NCBI GenBank assembly: GCA_963703745.1
Contig: CAVPFL010000002.1
Span: 1,736,001-1,800,000 of the forward strand
Source of the DNA: AP-15 sp963703745
Lineage (GTDB): Bacteria > Pseudomonadota > Alphaproteobacteria > ATCC43930 > CGMCC-115725
DNA: 64,000 bases
Direction of reading: 5' to 3'
Shown: piece by piece, positions 26,188-35,453 of the stretch
Layout: each line of letters opens with the position of its first letter
How positions within the stretch are numbered: the stretch's first letter is position 1
Program-made: the position numbers and the translations under genes
Notes under the pieces: generated by a model
Databases searched by the model: none
Told to the model about the DNA's origin: nothing
The model's input: only the letters and a program-made list of their open reading frames with translations

Positions 26188-27621
26188 TCACCTCCGTTGG
26201 AATTCCGGGGCCATCACCAGCAAGGTCAGGCCCTGCGGCCGGCTCTCGGCGCGGGCGATAGTCTGGCGCGTATCCGCCGAGGCGAGAGGCCCGAGCGCCG
26301 CTTCCATGAGGGCCTCGGGCTCGTGCCCCAACCCCTCTCGGTGCGCAAAAGCATTGGCGATGTCCAGCCGCTCGCCCAACCCGTCGAGCCACACGGCGTT
26401 GTCGTCCGAGAAGCCCTTGGGCGCCGGCGGCCGCCACAGTGGCTCGCCGAGCAGAGCCTGCGCCCGCAGGATGCGAACGATGTCGCCCGGCTCGCCGGCT
26501 GCCCGCAACATCGCAACGAGCCATTCGCCCGGCCGTTTGATCTTCTCCTGCTCCGGCGCCCAGGCTTCGGGCGCGGCGACCAGCGCCTTCGTCACCTCTT
26601 TCAGATCGCCGTCGGTATCGAGAAAGCGTTGCGTCAGCCTGTCGATAAGCGCCGCCGGCGGGTCGTCGGCAACAAAATGGCGGGCGAGTTTTGTTGCGAC
26701 ATGCCGCGCAGTTGCCGGATGGTGGGCGAGGTCGGCGAGCACCGAACGCCCCTGCTCGGCGCCGGTGTCGGCATAGGTCTTGTCGATCACCGTTTCCGGG
26801 CCGGGCTGGTGAGTGCGGCCGACAAAGACGAACTCCCCGCCGTGGTCCGGGTTCGACACGGTCGGCAGGATCGTCCAGCCGGTCAGCACCTTGGCGAAAT
26901 TGGTGACGTCGGCCTGGGTGTAGACGGTCCGCACGCCGAGCGTGTGCAGTTCGAGAATTTCGCGCCCGAGGTTCTCGTTAAGGCCCTTGTCGCGATTGAT
27001 GCCGGCGATCGAGTCGGGCCCGATCGACTGCGCATTGTCGAGATAGAGCAGCATGGCCGGATGACCCTCGACCGCGAGCAGCATGTCGGCAAACCGGCCC
27101 AGGACATGGGGGCGGATGGCCTCACGCTCGTACCCGCCGGCCATGACCGTAGCGTTGGCATTGACGCAGAAGTGGTTCGACCAGAACCACACCAGACGCT
27201 CGACCAGGCCGGTCTCGGCGTTGATCGCGGCGTCGAAATGCGCCTTGGCCTCGTTGCGGAACAGCTGTCGCGGAAGCGGCACCGTCTCGGGCTTTTCGGG
27301 AGCGGGAGACGACGCGTCGGGCCTCGCCTCCATCGCGGCTTCTCCACCCGCATTTTGCATCGCGACCTGCGTTGCGGCGTCGCGCAGCCGCCGCTTGCGT
27401 TTCTCGTTGGCGGCGCGCTCGGCGTTGTACTCGAACACCGCGCGGTTGGCGGCGGCACTGCTCGGCAGATCGGCAGCGGCGATCAGTCCGGCGTTCGGTT
27501 GCTCCAGCTCGGCGAGCAGTGCCCCACGCGGATCGGATGCTATGGCCTCGATCGAGCCGGAACGCGGCCCAAAGCCGAACCGGTGAAGCGCCAAAGCCGC
27601 CTCCTTCGGATCAAGGGCCAT
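26188..27621 (-). CDS. DUF1800 family protein, partner of DUF1501
   Basis: The ATG at 27621, behind GGGAGGACGACGC, gives 477 residues starting MALDPKEAALALHRFGFGP, the standard opening of DUF1800 proteins. Other family marks are LVWFWSNHFCVNAN, AMLLYLDNAQSIGPDS, NENLGREILELHTLGV and FAKVLTGWTI. No signal peptide is apparent, unlike its Tat-exported partner. The two genes are nearly contiguous and form a recurrent pair across Proteobacteria and Planctomycetes. The biochemical role is not established. Confidence 0.88.
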   Translation of the reverse strand: MALDPKEAALALHRFGFGPRSGSIEAIASDPRGALLAELEQPNAGLIAAADLPSSAAANRAVFEYNAERAANEKRKRRLRDAATQVAMQNAGGEAAMEARPDASSPAPEKPETVPLPRQLFRNEAKAHFDAAINAETGLVERLVWFWSNHFCVNANATVMAGGYEREAIRPHVLGRFADMLLAVEGHPAMLLYLDNAQSIGPDSIAGINRDKGLNENLGREILELHTLGVRTVYTQADVTNFAKVLTGWTILPTVSNPDHGGEFVFVGRTHQPGPETVIDKTYADTGAEQGRSVLADLAHHPATARHVATKLARHFVADDPPAALIDRLTQRFLDTDGDLKEVTKALVAAPEAWAPEQEKIKRPGEWLVAMLRAAGEPGDIVRILRAQALLGEPLWRPPAPKGFSDDNAVWLDGLGERLDIANAFAHREGLGHEPEALMEAALGPLASADTRQTIARAESRPQGLTLLVMAPEFQRR

Positions 27622-27700
27622 CAGCGTCGTCCTCCCAGAAGCCGATGAACACACTGTTATACGCCGCTGCTCACCTATAGATCACCAGGTTTTATTTCCG

Positions 27701-28468
27701 TCACGGCCGTGGCAGAGCCTTAGCCAGCATCCGATAGGCCTCCTCGTCGGTCCGATCGTAGCGCAGCGGCGTCACGACGATGCGGCCGGCCTGCAGCGCG
27801 TCGATATCGCTCTCGGGGCCTTGCTCGCGCGGACCGCGCCGAAACGCGATCCAGTGATAGGTCATGCCGCGCGGATCGGTCCGCGTCTCAACATGCATTC
27901 CCTGGATCAGCCCGATGCCCTGTCGCGCCAAGGTGAGCGGCCCCACCTCGGCCGCCGGAAGGTCCGGGAAGTTGACGTTGAGGCAAGTCGCCTCACCCCA
28001 GCCGATCGCCAGCAATTGCCGCACGACGCCAGGGCCGAGCGCCTCAGCGGTCTGCCAGCGCACGTGCAGGCGATCGGTCCATGCTTGGCTCAGCGCGATC
28101 GACGGAATGCCCAGCATCATCCCTGTCATCGCCCCGCCTACGGTGCCGGAAAACACCGTCTCCATGCCGAGATTGGCGCCCCGATTGACTCCGCAGAGGA
28201 GCAGGTCGGGCGGCGCCCCGGCCATCAGATGGCACACGCCCATCACCGCGCAGTCTCCGGGGGTTCCGGTAATCGCGTAGCGACGCGGACCGCGCTCGGT
28301 CACGCGGATCGGATGGTGCAGGCTGACGGCGTGCGAGACGCCGCTTTGATCGTGCTCGGGAGCGACGACCCAGACCTCTCCGGCAAGCGCACGCGCGATC
28401 CGCTCGAGCACCGCGAGGCCCGGCGCCTCGATGCCGTCGTCATTGGTCAGGAGGAGGCGATCCAGCAC
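27701..28468 (-). CDS. surE: 5'/3'-nucleotidase SurE
   Basis: The frame runs to 28600, but the GTG at 28468, with GAGGTAG in front, gives 255 residues starting VLDRLLLTNDDGIEAPG, right at the SurE metal motif (NDD). Other landmarks are VVAPEHDQSGVSHAVSL, ITGTPGDCAVMGVCHL, LLCGVNRGANLGMETVFSG and VNFPDLPAAEVGP. SurE hydrolyses nucleoside monophosphates and helps stationary-phase survival. Its usual partner pcm is absent here. It follows a VOC gene on the same strand. Confidence 0.92.
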   Translation of the reverse strand: MLDRLLLTNDDGIEAPGLAVLERIARALAGEVWVVAPEHDQSGVSHAVSLHHPIRVTERGPRRYAITGTPGDCAVMGVCHLMAGAPPDLLLCGVNRGANLGMETVFSGTVGGAMTGMMLGIPSIALSQAWTDRLHVRWQTAEALGPGVVRQLLAIGWGEATCLNVNFPDLPAAEVGPLTLARQGIGLIQGMHVETRTDPRGMTYHWIAFRRGPREQGPESDIDALQAGRIVVTPLRYDRTDEEAYRMLAKALPRP

Positions 28469-28511
28469 GCTGCCGCTACCTCGACGGCGACCGGATCGCG
28501 GGATACCGTCG

Positions 28512-28961
28512 CTATTGGGCTTTTTCGGGGGGCCCCTTGAGTTCGACGACGTTGCCGTCGGGGTCGGTGATGTAGAGCGAGGAGCCATAGCCTTCCGCAC
28601 CGTATCGCCGCTTGACCTCGCCGACGGCGACGCCGTATCGGCGCAGATGCGCCGCCAATGCCGGAAAATCGAAGGTGTTGATGCGCACCGCGAAGTGATC
28701 GAGGTTGCGCCCTGCCGTCGCTTCCACCGATGGTGGTGCGGAGCCCGCCGGCACCAGATCGATCATCGAGGCGCCGGCCCGCAGCTGCACGAGCTTGGGC
28801 TCTTCGAGACGACGCTCGACATGGCAGCCCAACACCTCCCCATAGAATTTGATCGCGCGATCGAGATCGGCGACCCGCAACACCAGATGGTCGAGGCCGG
28901 CGACGTCGATCGCCCCGGTCCCCGAAACTTCCGTCCTCTCGAGATCTGCTACGTCCGGCAT
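28512..28961 (-). CDS. VOC (glyoxalase/bleomycin-resistance) superfamily protein
   Basis: A 149-residue protein with the two beta-alpha-beta-beta-beta halves of the vicinal-oxygen-chelate fold. Probable metal ligands are His in AGLDHLVLRVADLDRAI, His in LDHFAVRINTF and Glu in ITDPDGNVVELKGP. The closing IxDPDGNxVEL is characteristic. The substrate is unknown. It lies upstream of surE with about 43 bp between them and could share its transcript. Confidence 0.85.
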   Translation of the reverse strand: MPDVADLERTEVSGTGAIDVAGLDHLVLRVADLDRAIKFYGEVLGCHVERRLEEPKLVQLRAGASMIDLVPAGSAPPSVEATAGRNLDHFAVRINTFDFPALAAHLRRYGVAVGEVKRRYGAEGYGSSLYITDPDGNVVELKGPPEKAQ

Positions 28962-29024
28962 TGTCGGCTCCTGTTGCTCGCGATCGATGATCTTACCGCG
29001 ATTCGCCCGGGCCGGCAGGCGGTT

Positions 29025-29339
29025 TTATTGCGGCGGAGACTGGTCCGGTCGGGCTGCGGCACCGCGCGGATGTTGGGTTCGCCAGGCACGGATCTCGTTG
29101 GGCTCAAGGACGCCGTCGTGGTCGGCATCCATCGCGTCGAATTGCGCACCCGCCCGCCGCGCCGCGCGCTCCTGAGCGCGTTGGATGTATTGCTCACGGG
29201 TGAAGCCGGCCGAGCGTACCGGCGCCGGGTTCGCCGCGGTAGCGGCTGGTGGCGCGGCGGCTTGCTGATTTGCCTGGGCGAAGGCGGTCGCCGGCAGCAA
29301 AGACAGGGCAAAAAGAGCGGTGACGACAGTCGAACGCAT
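29025..29339 (-). CDS. Secreted EF-hand protein
   Basis: A 104-residue protein. The N-terminal signal peptide is MRSTVVTALFALSLLPATAF (cleavage near AFA-QA). A Pro/Ala-rich linker follows, and then one clear EF-hand loop, DAMDADHDGVLEPNEI, with the expected D-x-D-x-D-G and closing Glu. It would bind calcium in the periplasm. Only one full loop is seen; EF-hands usually pair, so it may dimerise or have a degenerate first loop. Confidence 0.8.
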   Translation of the reverse strand: MRSTVVTALFALSLLPATAFAQANQQAAAPPAATAANPAPVRSAGFTREQYIQRAQERAARRAGAQFDAMDADHDGVLEPNEIRAWRTQHPRGAAARPDQSPPQ

Positions 29340-29541
29340 ATCCTACGATCTCCAGTTGATATCTTCGGCTTCATACATCATAAAACGTGCAGACGCAAGA
29401 ACTCAGTTGCCGGCGTTGCAGCGATGCATCCGGTTCATGTCGGATCGGCAAAAAAGCGGGCTCCTCAGAGTTTGATCGCTAGATGATCATTAGGCCCGAG
29501 GAGTACAGTCGAATCGATCCTTCGTAGAGCGGAGAAGAACC

Positions 29542-30678
29542 ATGCAATACCGCAGAATCTCGGCCGATTGCCATCTCGACATGCCGTGGATGCCGCCGGA
29601 CCTCTTTGTCTCGGAAGCGCCGCAAGCGTTGAAGGATCGCATGCCCTATGTCGAGGACGGGCCCCAGGGGCCGCAATGGGTCGCCAAAAACGGCGCCAAT
29701 TTCGGCCTCCTCTACGGCGTCGGCCCGGGTGGTGCAAAGCACGTGCCGGGGCAGAATGTCCGCGTCGACATCATGGCAGAGCGCGGCCTCTACGAGGATG
29801 CCAAGAACGGCAAAATCCGCTGCAGCGACCCGCATCTGCGCTTGAAGGACATGGAGGCAGACGGCGTCGACGCCGAGGTCATCTACGGCGTTCTCGGCAC
29901 CGCGTCCAAGCTGAACGATTCCGAGGCCTCGAACGAGGTTCTACGCATCTACAACGATTGGCTGACGGATTTTTGCAGCCATTACCCGGACCGCCAGATC
30001 GGCCTCGCCTGCCTGCCTTACGGCAGCATCGATCTCGCGGTGCAGGAGGTGCATCGCGCCGCCAAAATGGGCCTCAAGGGCCTCGAACTGTCGTGCTCAT
30101 GGGACATGGAGCCGATGTGGCACCCGAGCTGGGAGCCGTTCTGGCAGGCGGTGAATGAGGTGCAATTGCCGCTCCACTTCCACACCTTCCCGACGACCCC
30201 GCCGCGCGCCCGCCAGGAGGCGCCGCAAGTCCGCCGCGCGGCGATGTTCACCGGGGTTTCCGCGTTCCAAATGGGGCTGATCCACATCATCGCGGGGATG
30301 ATGGGGGCGGGTGTGTTCGAGCGCTATCCACGTTTGCGCGTGTCGTTCGGCGAGAGTGGTGCGGGCTGGCTCGCCTATGCGCTGCACCGCATGGATTTCG
30401 AGTTCGAGGACCGCTTCCGCGACCTGATGAAATTGAAGCCGAGCGAATACTGGCGCCGCCAGTGCAAGGCGACATTCCAGTTCGACCCGATCAGCACCAA
30501 GCTCGTCGACGACATCGGCGTCGAAACCATGATGTGGGGCTCCGACTACCCGCACACCGACGGCATCTGGCCGGAATCCTCGAAATATATCGAGGAGCAA
30601 TTCGCCGGCCTGTCGCCCGAAATCGTGCACAAGATCACCTGCGAGAACGCCGCCAAGTTCTACGGCCTGATCAACTGA
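29542..30678 (+). CDS. Amidohydrolase-2 family metal-dependent hydrolase/decarboxylase
   Basis: A 378-residue protein, ATG behind GGAGAAGAACC. The TIM-barrel family is recognisable from ISADCHLDMPWMPPDLF (first metal motif, D-x-H), LPLHFHTFPTTPPRA, GVFERYPRLRVSFGESGAGW and MMWGSDYPHTDGIWPESS, and the ending ITCENAAKFYGL. Members decarboxylate or hydrolyse aromatic or branched acids (ACMSD-like). The substrate is unknown. It stands alone on the plus strand. Confidence 0.88.
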   Translation: MQYRRISADCHLDMPWMPPDLFVSEAPQALKDRMPYVEDGPQGPQWVAKNGANFGLLYGVGPGGAKHVPGQNVRVDIMAERGLYEDAKNGKIRCSDPHLRLKDMEADGVDAEVIYGVLGTASKLNDSEASNEVLRIYNDWLTDFCSHYPDRQIGLACLPYGSIDLAVQEVHRAAKMGLKGLELSCSWDMEPMWHPSWEPFWQAVNEVQLPLHFHTFPTTPPRARQEAPQVRRAAMFTGVSAFQMGLIHIIAGMMGAGVFERYPRLRVSFGESGAGWLAYALHRMDFEFEDRFRDLMKLKPSEYWRRQCKATFQFDPISTKLVDDIGVETMMWGSDYPHTDGIWPESSKYIEEQFAGLSPEIVHKITCENAAKFYGLIN

Positions 30679-31018
30679 CAGCCAAGAGCGGCACCCATTG
30701 CGAGCGTTGGGGACGCCGGGCCTGTTTTAGCTGTTATTTGCAGCAAAAGAGCAGCCGGCACGGGCGGTCCCCGACGCGGATCTCTCGCCTTGAAAAGTTT
30801 TCGGTCCGCCCCGCTCCGACGATTTCCCTAAGCACCGCGATTTGCCCGACAACGACAGCTCGGTTCCGCCGCGACCAACCCAGGCGCTTCGCGACCCGCC
30901 GCGGCCGCAGCGCTGGCGGTGGCAGCACTGGTCGACCTTCAGGATGAATACCGCGTCTGGCTCGACAATTTGCCGGCCAGCCTCGAAGGCTCAAGACTGG
31001 CCGAGGAGCTGTCGGTAG
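30679..31018. other. Intergenic; possible short coding remnant near its end
   Basis: No complete gene is supported. Around 30921-31038, on the plus strand and without a start codon, the frame reads VAALVDLQDEYRVWLDNLPA and on to SRLAEELSVV. This resembles the middle of small alphaproteobacterial proteins of the pattern DLQxEYxxWxxxLPxxLxxS. It may be a gene scrap. It overlaps the 3' end of the lyase-like gene on the other strand. Confidence 0.3.
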
Positions 31019-32149
31019 TCAGCCCGCCGGCGGACTGACGCTCCAGTCCGGATGTCCCGACGGGTCCGCATTCCAGAACATAATCTGGTCGAAGAAGATC
31101 GTTTGGGTCTCCGCACGCCGGTCGCGATAAATGCCGAAGCGCGGCTGCGCGTTGATGAAGGGCGCGCCGTTGCGGCGGGCGCCATAGTCGCGATCGGCCA
31201 TGGGTCCCTGATAGGCGCCACAGAACGTGCCGTTCAGCCAGATATCCACGCTGCCACTGGCGTCATGAGCGGGTTTGAGCCGCACTTGCACCGTGGTCCA
31301 GCTCTCCCGCGGCAGGTCGCGCCGGCAGAGCTGCGTGCGCATCACCATCGGCGGCATGGCGCAGGGTGTGCCGGCGGCCACCTGCGCGAAGAAACGCACG
31401 CGGTCGCCGAGCGGCCGCGCCTCGATCTTGAAAAAGGGGCTGGCGTCGCAGGACTTCCCGTCCTTAAAGGAATCCTGCTTGATCTGATGGATGACGGTGC
31501 GGCAGGTCTGGCGTCCCGCCGGCGGAACGTCTTGCGGCCAGTCGCCAGCGGTCTTGAAGGAGAAGCGGTACCACACGAGCTCCCCGAATTTCACCAGCTC
31601 GCCAGCGCCCGTCGCGCGGTCGGATCTTACTTGGATCTCCGCCCGCTCGGTTGGAACGACGCCGCCGAGCTCGGCCTCCACCGCTGCCGCGCGCGAACCC
31701 TCGCTATCGCAGATGTAGTGCGGGTCCTGCACCATCGCCTCGCTGGCGCCGTCGAGCCCATCGCCATCCTGCACCGTGATGCGGCCGACCGTCTTGCCGA
31801 TACGGTCCTCGACGACGCCGACGCGCAGCGGCTGCAATTTTCTGTCGAGCTGGGGGGAGATCAGCCACTTGCCCAGCAACTGCGACGGCACGAGCGGATC
31901 GTACGCGAAGAGCTCGGTGAAAACTGGTTGCGGCGTTTGCTGCGCCTCCGCCGTCAGCGAGGAGAGTGCAGCGGCGAGGAGCAGCAATGCAGCGGTGCTG
32001 CGCCTGGCCTCGCGTCGGGGGCTCGACCCGCCTGAAGCCTGTGAATTATCGCTTCGCACCGTGAGCGGAGCCTCGATCCTGGAGGGCTCTCCGGTAGCGG
32101 TGATCGCGCTATTCTCGACCCTTGCCCATGCATTCATATTAATGCTCAT
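31019..32149 (-). CDS. Secreted polysaccharide-lyase-like protein (heparin-lyase I / PF14099-like fold)
   Basis: A 376-residue product if read from ATG 32149; a GTG at 32059 would put the start closer to the hydrophobic signal (STAALLLLAAALSSLTAEAQ). The mature part has the jelly-roll lyase pattern: VPTERAEIQVRSDRA, ELVWYRFSFKTAGDW, RTVIHQIKQDSF, SPFFKIEARPLGDRVRF, SGSVDIWLNGTFCGAYQG and PRFGIYRDRRAETQTIFFDQ. Similar proteins are assigned to the Polysacc_lyase family. A catalytic residue cannot be assigned by eye. It may trim a surface or environmental polysaccharide. Confidence 0.72.
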   Translation of the reverse strand: MSINMNAWARVENSAITATGEPSRIEAPLTVRSDNSQASGGSSPRREARRSTAALLLLAAALSSLTAEAQQTPQPVFTELFAYDPLVPSQLLGKWLISPQLDRKLQPLRVGVVEDRIGKTVGRITVQDGDGLDGASEAMVQDPHYICDSEGSRAAAVEAELGGVVPTERAEIQVRSDRATGAGELVKFGELVWYRFSFKTAGDWPQDVPPAGRQTCRTVIHQIKQDSFKDGKSCDASPFFKIEARPLGDRVRFFAQVAAGTPCAMPPMVMRTQLCRRDLPRESWTTVQVRLKPAHDASGSVDIWLNGTFCGAYQGPMADRDYGARRNGAPFINAQPRFGIYRDRRAETQTIFFDQIMFWNADPSGHPDWSVSPPAG

Positions 32150-32356
32150 CGCGCTCCTGTCGCTCCTAAACGCGTAGGCTTCCGATCGACTGCGCGTGCT
32201 GCAGGTGCCCTGTCTTCCTGGGTAGACCGGACCCGATCGGCGGGGGGCACTTACAGCGAAACCCTTCCGAAAACTCTTCCGATTGGCTTAAACGTATGCC
32301 TGCACACCGTGCCGGGCGCAACGGGCGCTGCGGCCGCTACCTTGGAGGAGACTGCC

Positions 32357-33118
32357 TTGCCATTCTTTCAAAAGGGCGACATTCGGATTCGCTACGAGGA
32401 GGCCGGCTCCGGCTTCCCGCTGCTGGTTACCCCCGGCGGCGGCTTAAACTCGCGGGTTAGCAACTGGCCGACCGCCGTGATCAACGCGATGGAAGAGTTC
32501 AAGAACGATTTCCGCTGCATCACGATGGACCAGCGCAACGCCAATGGCGGTGAATCCACCGGTCCCGTGCAGGTCGATAACCCGTGGGATGCGTTTGCCG
32601 ACGACCAGCTCGGGCTGATGGACCACCTCGGGATCCGCGAATTCTTTTACATGGGCTACTGCATCGGCGGCTGCTTTGCCGGGAAGCTGCTACAGCGGGC
32701 CCCCAACCGTGTCGTCGCCGCCGTGTTCTGCCAGAGCGTCGGCCATCGGCCGGAAAACCCAACCGTCATGTACCGGCATAGCACAGAGAACTGGGTGCCC
32801 GACTTCGTGAAGCGACGTCCCGATGTTTCGGCGGAGACGATTGAGAAATACCTGCACAACCTATACGCGGTGCAGCCCGATTTCCTCTACAGCGTGTCGC
32901 GCGACTTCATCAGGAACTGCCGCACGCCAATGCTGGTGCTGCCGGATGACGTACCGGGGCATCCCCTGCAGACCTCGATTGATGTCGCCTCGCTGGCGCC
33001 GAACGCCGAGATCACGGTTTACCCGTGGAAGGAGCCGGAGGAGCTGAGACAACGCACGATCGACCGGGTGCGCCGTTTCTTAAAAGCACAGATCCCGATG
33101 CGCGCCGCGGCGCAATAG
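32357..33118 (+). CDS. Alpha/beta-fold hydrolase
   Basis: I prefer the TTG at 32357: it has GGAGGAG 8 bp upstream and gives LPFFQKGDIRIRYEEAGSGF, the standard start of this family; an in-frame GTG at 32309 lacks a good site. The product is 253 residues. PLLVTPGGGLNSRVSNW is the oxyanion region, ITMDQRNANGGES the following strand, and FFYMGYCIGGCFAGKLL the nucleophile elbow, with Cys where Ser is usual (G-Y-C-I-G-G). The Cys replaces Ser as in dienelactone hydrolases. The substrate is unknown. A broken second copy of its start lies 120 bp downstream. Confidence 0.85.
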   Translation: MPFFQKGDIRIRYEEAGSGFPLLVTPGGGLNSRVSNWPTAVINAMEEFKNDFRCITMDQRNANGGESTGPVQVDNPWDAFADDQLGLMDHLGIREFFYMGYCIGGCFAGKLLQRAPNRVVAAVFCQSVGHRPENPTVMYRHSTENWVPDFVKRRPDVSAETIEKYLHNLYAVQPDFLYSVSRDFIRNCRTPMLVLPDDVPGHPLQTSIDVASLAPNAEITVYPWKEPEELRQRTIDRVRRFLKAQIPMRAAAQ

Positions 33119-33138
33119 TCGGCGGTTCTCGTCAACCC

Positions 33139-33211
33139 GTCATCCCCGCAAAAGCGGCTCCGGAGGAAGCGCACAGTTGGTTTCCCTGATCTCCGCTCGC
33201 GCGGGGATGAC
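33139..33211. repeat. REP-like inverted repeat
   Basis: GTCATCCCCGC at 33139-33149 is exactly inverted as GCGGGGATGAC at 33201-33211. The 51-bp centre contains a second weak GCGG-type stem. The sequence belongs to the widespread GTCATCCCCGC...GCGGGGATGAC class of short intergenic palindromes. It may end transcription from the hydrolase gene. Confidence 0.65.
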
Positions 33212-33239
33212 TACGTGAATTGCGAAAGGGAGAAAAACC

Positions 33240-33320
33240 ATGCCGTTCTATGAAAGAGGCCAAGTTCGCATCCATTACGAGGAGGTAAACCTGAGAAGGA
33301 GCAACGGCCATGTATATTGA
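33240..33320 (+). pseudogene. Truncated second alpha/beta hydrolase start, now a 26-codon leader overlapping the VOC gene
   Basis: Behind GAAAGGGAGAAAAACC an ATG opens MPFYERGQVRIHYEEVN. This matches the first residues of the hydrolase at 32357 (LPFFQKGDIRIRYEEAG) almost position by position. After 15 codons the similarity stops; the frame continues to a TGA at 33318-33320, overlapping the start of the VOC gene at 33310. It is best explained as the 5' end of a lost hydrolase gene. The working ribosome site means it may still be translated and coupled to the VOC gene. Confidence 0.65.
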
Positions 33321-33756
33321 TCACGTCGGCATCAACACGAATGACATGGAAGCCACGCTGCAGTTTTACTGCGGCATATTGGGCATGCGGTTGGTCCGCA
33401 CCACGCGTACGCCAGATGGGCGCCGGCACTATAACGTCGAGATCGGTGGCGGCAATGCCTTCGCAGTGTTCGATGGTGCCGAGCTCCCGACGGTGGACGA
33501 GCGCCAACATGTAAATCACCTGGCACTACCGGTGGACACGCCTGAGGAATTTGACGCCGCTTACCAACGGCTCAAGGACCATGGGGTCGCCGTGACCGAA
33601 ATTATCGAACGGGGGTATGGCAAGACCTTCTACTTCCATGATCCGAACGGCATCCGATTGCAAATCGAATTGAAGACCAAACAGGATGTAGACAGCTTGC
33701 AAGGCGATCCCGACCCTGTCCCGTATGTGCACGCCTTGCTGCAGCGTGCTTCGTGA
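33310..33756 (+). CDS. VOC superfamily dioxygenase-like protein
   Basis: A 148-residue protein, ATG behind GAGAAGGAGCAACGGCC. VOC ligands are His in YIDHVGINTNDMEATLQFY, His in NHLALPVDTPEEF and Glu in FHDPNGIRLQIELKT. The order matches one full VOC domain. The length suits a glyoxalase or small extradiol-type enzyme. Its 5' end overlaps the hydrolase remnant. The substrate is unknown. Confidence 0.85.
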   Translation: MYIDHVGINTNDMEATLQFYCGILGMRLVRTTRTPDGRRHYNVEIGGGNAFAVFDGAELPTVDERQHVNHLALPVDTPEEFDAAYQRLKDHGVAVTEIIERGYGKTFYFHDPNGIRLQIELKTKQDVDSLQGDPDPVPYVHALLQRAS

Positions 33757-34017
33757 TGCGCACGGGTGCGGCGCGCGGCTCCACCTATGCCGCAGATATC
33801 CAACAAGAGCTCGACGAATGGGAATCCTCGACTGGCGACGCTCTGTAGGCGGTAGCACGGATTAAGGTGGCTGCCTCCAAGCAACCGGGTCGCCTTTTCG
33901 AGTATCGCACGAACACTGGGGCGAGGTCCCTAGGCGAGCCGTTGACCCGCCAGGCTTGAAGTCGGGTCTTAGGAGGTGGCTTATTGGCGCAAATGTGGCC
34001 AGCGCGGTAATCCCCTG

Positions 34018-35259
34018 ATGCATCTTCAGCCTTCCTCCCGGCAAGGCGAGTTGATCGGCGTTGCCCGCCGTCTGGCCGGCGAGCGCTTCGCCCCGCGCGC
34101 CGACCGCCACGATCGCGACGCGTCCTTTCCCTTCGATGACTATGCCGATCTCCGCGCCGAGGGGCTCCTCGGCCTGTGCGTACCCGAGCGCTACGGCGGG
34201 CTCGGGGCCGATTACGAAACCTACTGCCTCGTGGCGGAGCAGATTGCACAGGGCAATGCCTCGACGGCGCTGACCTTCAACATGCATTGCCTGACGATGC
34301 TGATGATGGGCCCGATCGCCGACGGCATGCCGATGTCCCCGGCGGCGCGCGAACGCCACGAGAAGCTCCGCGCCGCCAAGTTCCGCGAGGTCGTCGAGGA
34401 CGGCGCCTTTTATGGACAACCGCACAGCGAGCCGGTGGAAGAGGGCGAGACCGATGCCAGGCTCGGTGTCGGCGGCCGGCGCTTTGGCACCACCGCGCGG
34501 CAGGTGGATGGCGGCTATGTGGTCAACGGACGGAAGTTTTTTGTCTCTCTGGCCGGCTGCGCCCCGTATTACGCCACCCCTGCCATCCGGCTTGGGCCCG
34601 AGCCCTGGATCGAGCGCACCCTCTATCTCCAGGTTCCCAAGGACACGCCGGGTGTGTCCTTCCCCGGCGAGTGGGATCCGATGGGGATGCGCGCCACCGT
34701 CAGTCGCGACATGCTGCTCGAGGACGTGTTTGTCCCCGACGACGCGGAGGTATTGCCGCCTGGCCTGTTCGGGGTCATGTACAACGCCTTCCCCCACCTC
34801 TTCCTGAGCTTCTCCGCGACCTTCCTCGGGCTCATGCAAGCGGCCTGGGACGGCGCGCTGGCCTACCTGACCGGCCGGATGCCGGGGGCGCCGATCCCGC
34901 ACACCGAGATCGCGGCCAAGGGTCATGCGATCGCCGAGATGCTCTTTGCGATCGAGGCCGCCCGCGCGCTCTACTACCGGGCAATCTCGGAGGCCCAGGT
35001 TGATCCTTCGCCGGAGGCGGTCCAGCGCGCCCGGGCGGCCCACGTCACCGTACAACGCGCAGTCGTCACGGTCACCCAGGAGGCGATCCGTGTCTGTGGC
35101 GGACGCGCCTTCCTGCGGCGCTATCCACTTGAGCGCTACGCACGGGACGCGCGGGCCGCAGCCCTGATGCGCCCGTGGACTGAAGAGATCGCGACACAGC
35201 AGGCCTGGGAGGCAGCACTTGGCGTGGACGGGCAGCGGGGCCCTGCCGCAGGAGCGTGA
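34018..35259 (+). CDS. Acyl-CoA dehydrogenase family protein
   Basis: The frame is open from 33976, but the ATG at 34018 gives a natural start (MHLQPSSRQGELIGVARRLA) and 413 residues. Family marks: LGLCVPERYGGLGADYETYC, a flavin-binding middle domain (GYVVNGRKFFVSLAGCAPYY; GMRATVSRDMLLEDVFVPDD) and a C-terminal helical domain with QEAIRVCGGRAFLRRYPLER. It should oxidise an acyl-CoA or a related substrate with FAD. A GGAGG-like sequence at 33971 precedes an 8-codon dead frame, so the true ribosome site is unclear. It is probably part of an accessory catabolic set. Confidence 0.88.
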   Translation: MHLQPSSRQGELIGVARRLAGERFAPRADRHDRDASFPFDDYADLRAEGLLGLCVPERYGGLGADYETYCLVAEQIAQGNASTALTFNMHCLTMLMMGPIADGMPMSPAARERHEKLRAAKFREVVEDGAFYGQPHSEPVEEGETDARLGVGGRRFGTTARQVDGGYVVNGRKFFVSLAGCAPYYATPAIRLGPEPWIERTLYLQVPKDTPGVSFPGEWDPMGMRATVSRDMLLEDVFVPDDAEVLPPGLFGVMYNAFPHLFLSFSATFLGLMQAAWDGALAYLTGRMPGAPIPHTEIAAKGHAIAEMLFAIEAARALYYRAISEAQVDPSPEAVQRARAAHVTVQRAVVTVTQEAIRVCGGRAFLRRYPLERYARDARAAALMRPWTEEIATQQAWEAALGVDGQRGPAAGA

Positions 35260-35453
35260 CCCTTACTTCCGTCGGTTGCGAGAAAGACGGTGCAGCTTTG
35301 CCGCCGATGATCGCGGCTCGACGCGTAGGCGCCGCGGCTTCGCCATAGGAACAGCAGCCCCGCCCCCATGTGCTTCGAACCGGCGCTCGATCGGTGCCCC
35401 GCGGCCTCTCTGCCAGCGGCACCTCGGCGCTTGCCGCTTCGCCTTTGAAAGGC

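Noticed and set aside
26197..27648. 483-codon open frame opposite the DUF1800 gene
   Set aside because: It mirrors a well-supported gene; its Arg/Gly/Val-rich translation has no domain. GC-rich codon use leaves the opposite strand open.
33862..35055. 397-codon open frame opposite the acyl-CoA dehydrogenase gene
   Set aside because: A shadow of a clear family member on the plus strand; the translation is low-complexity and without family features.
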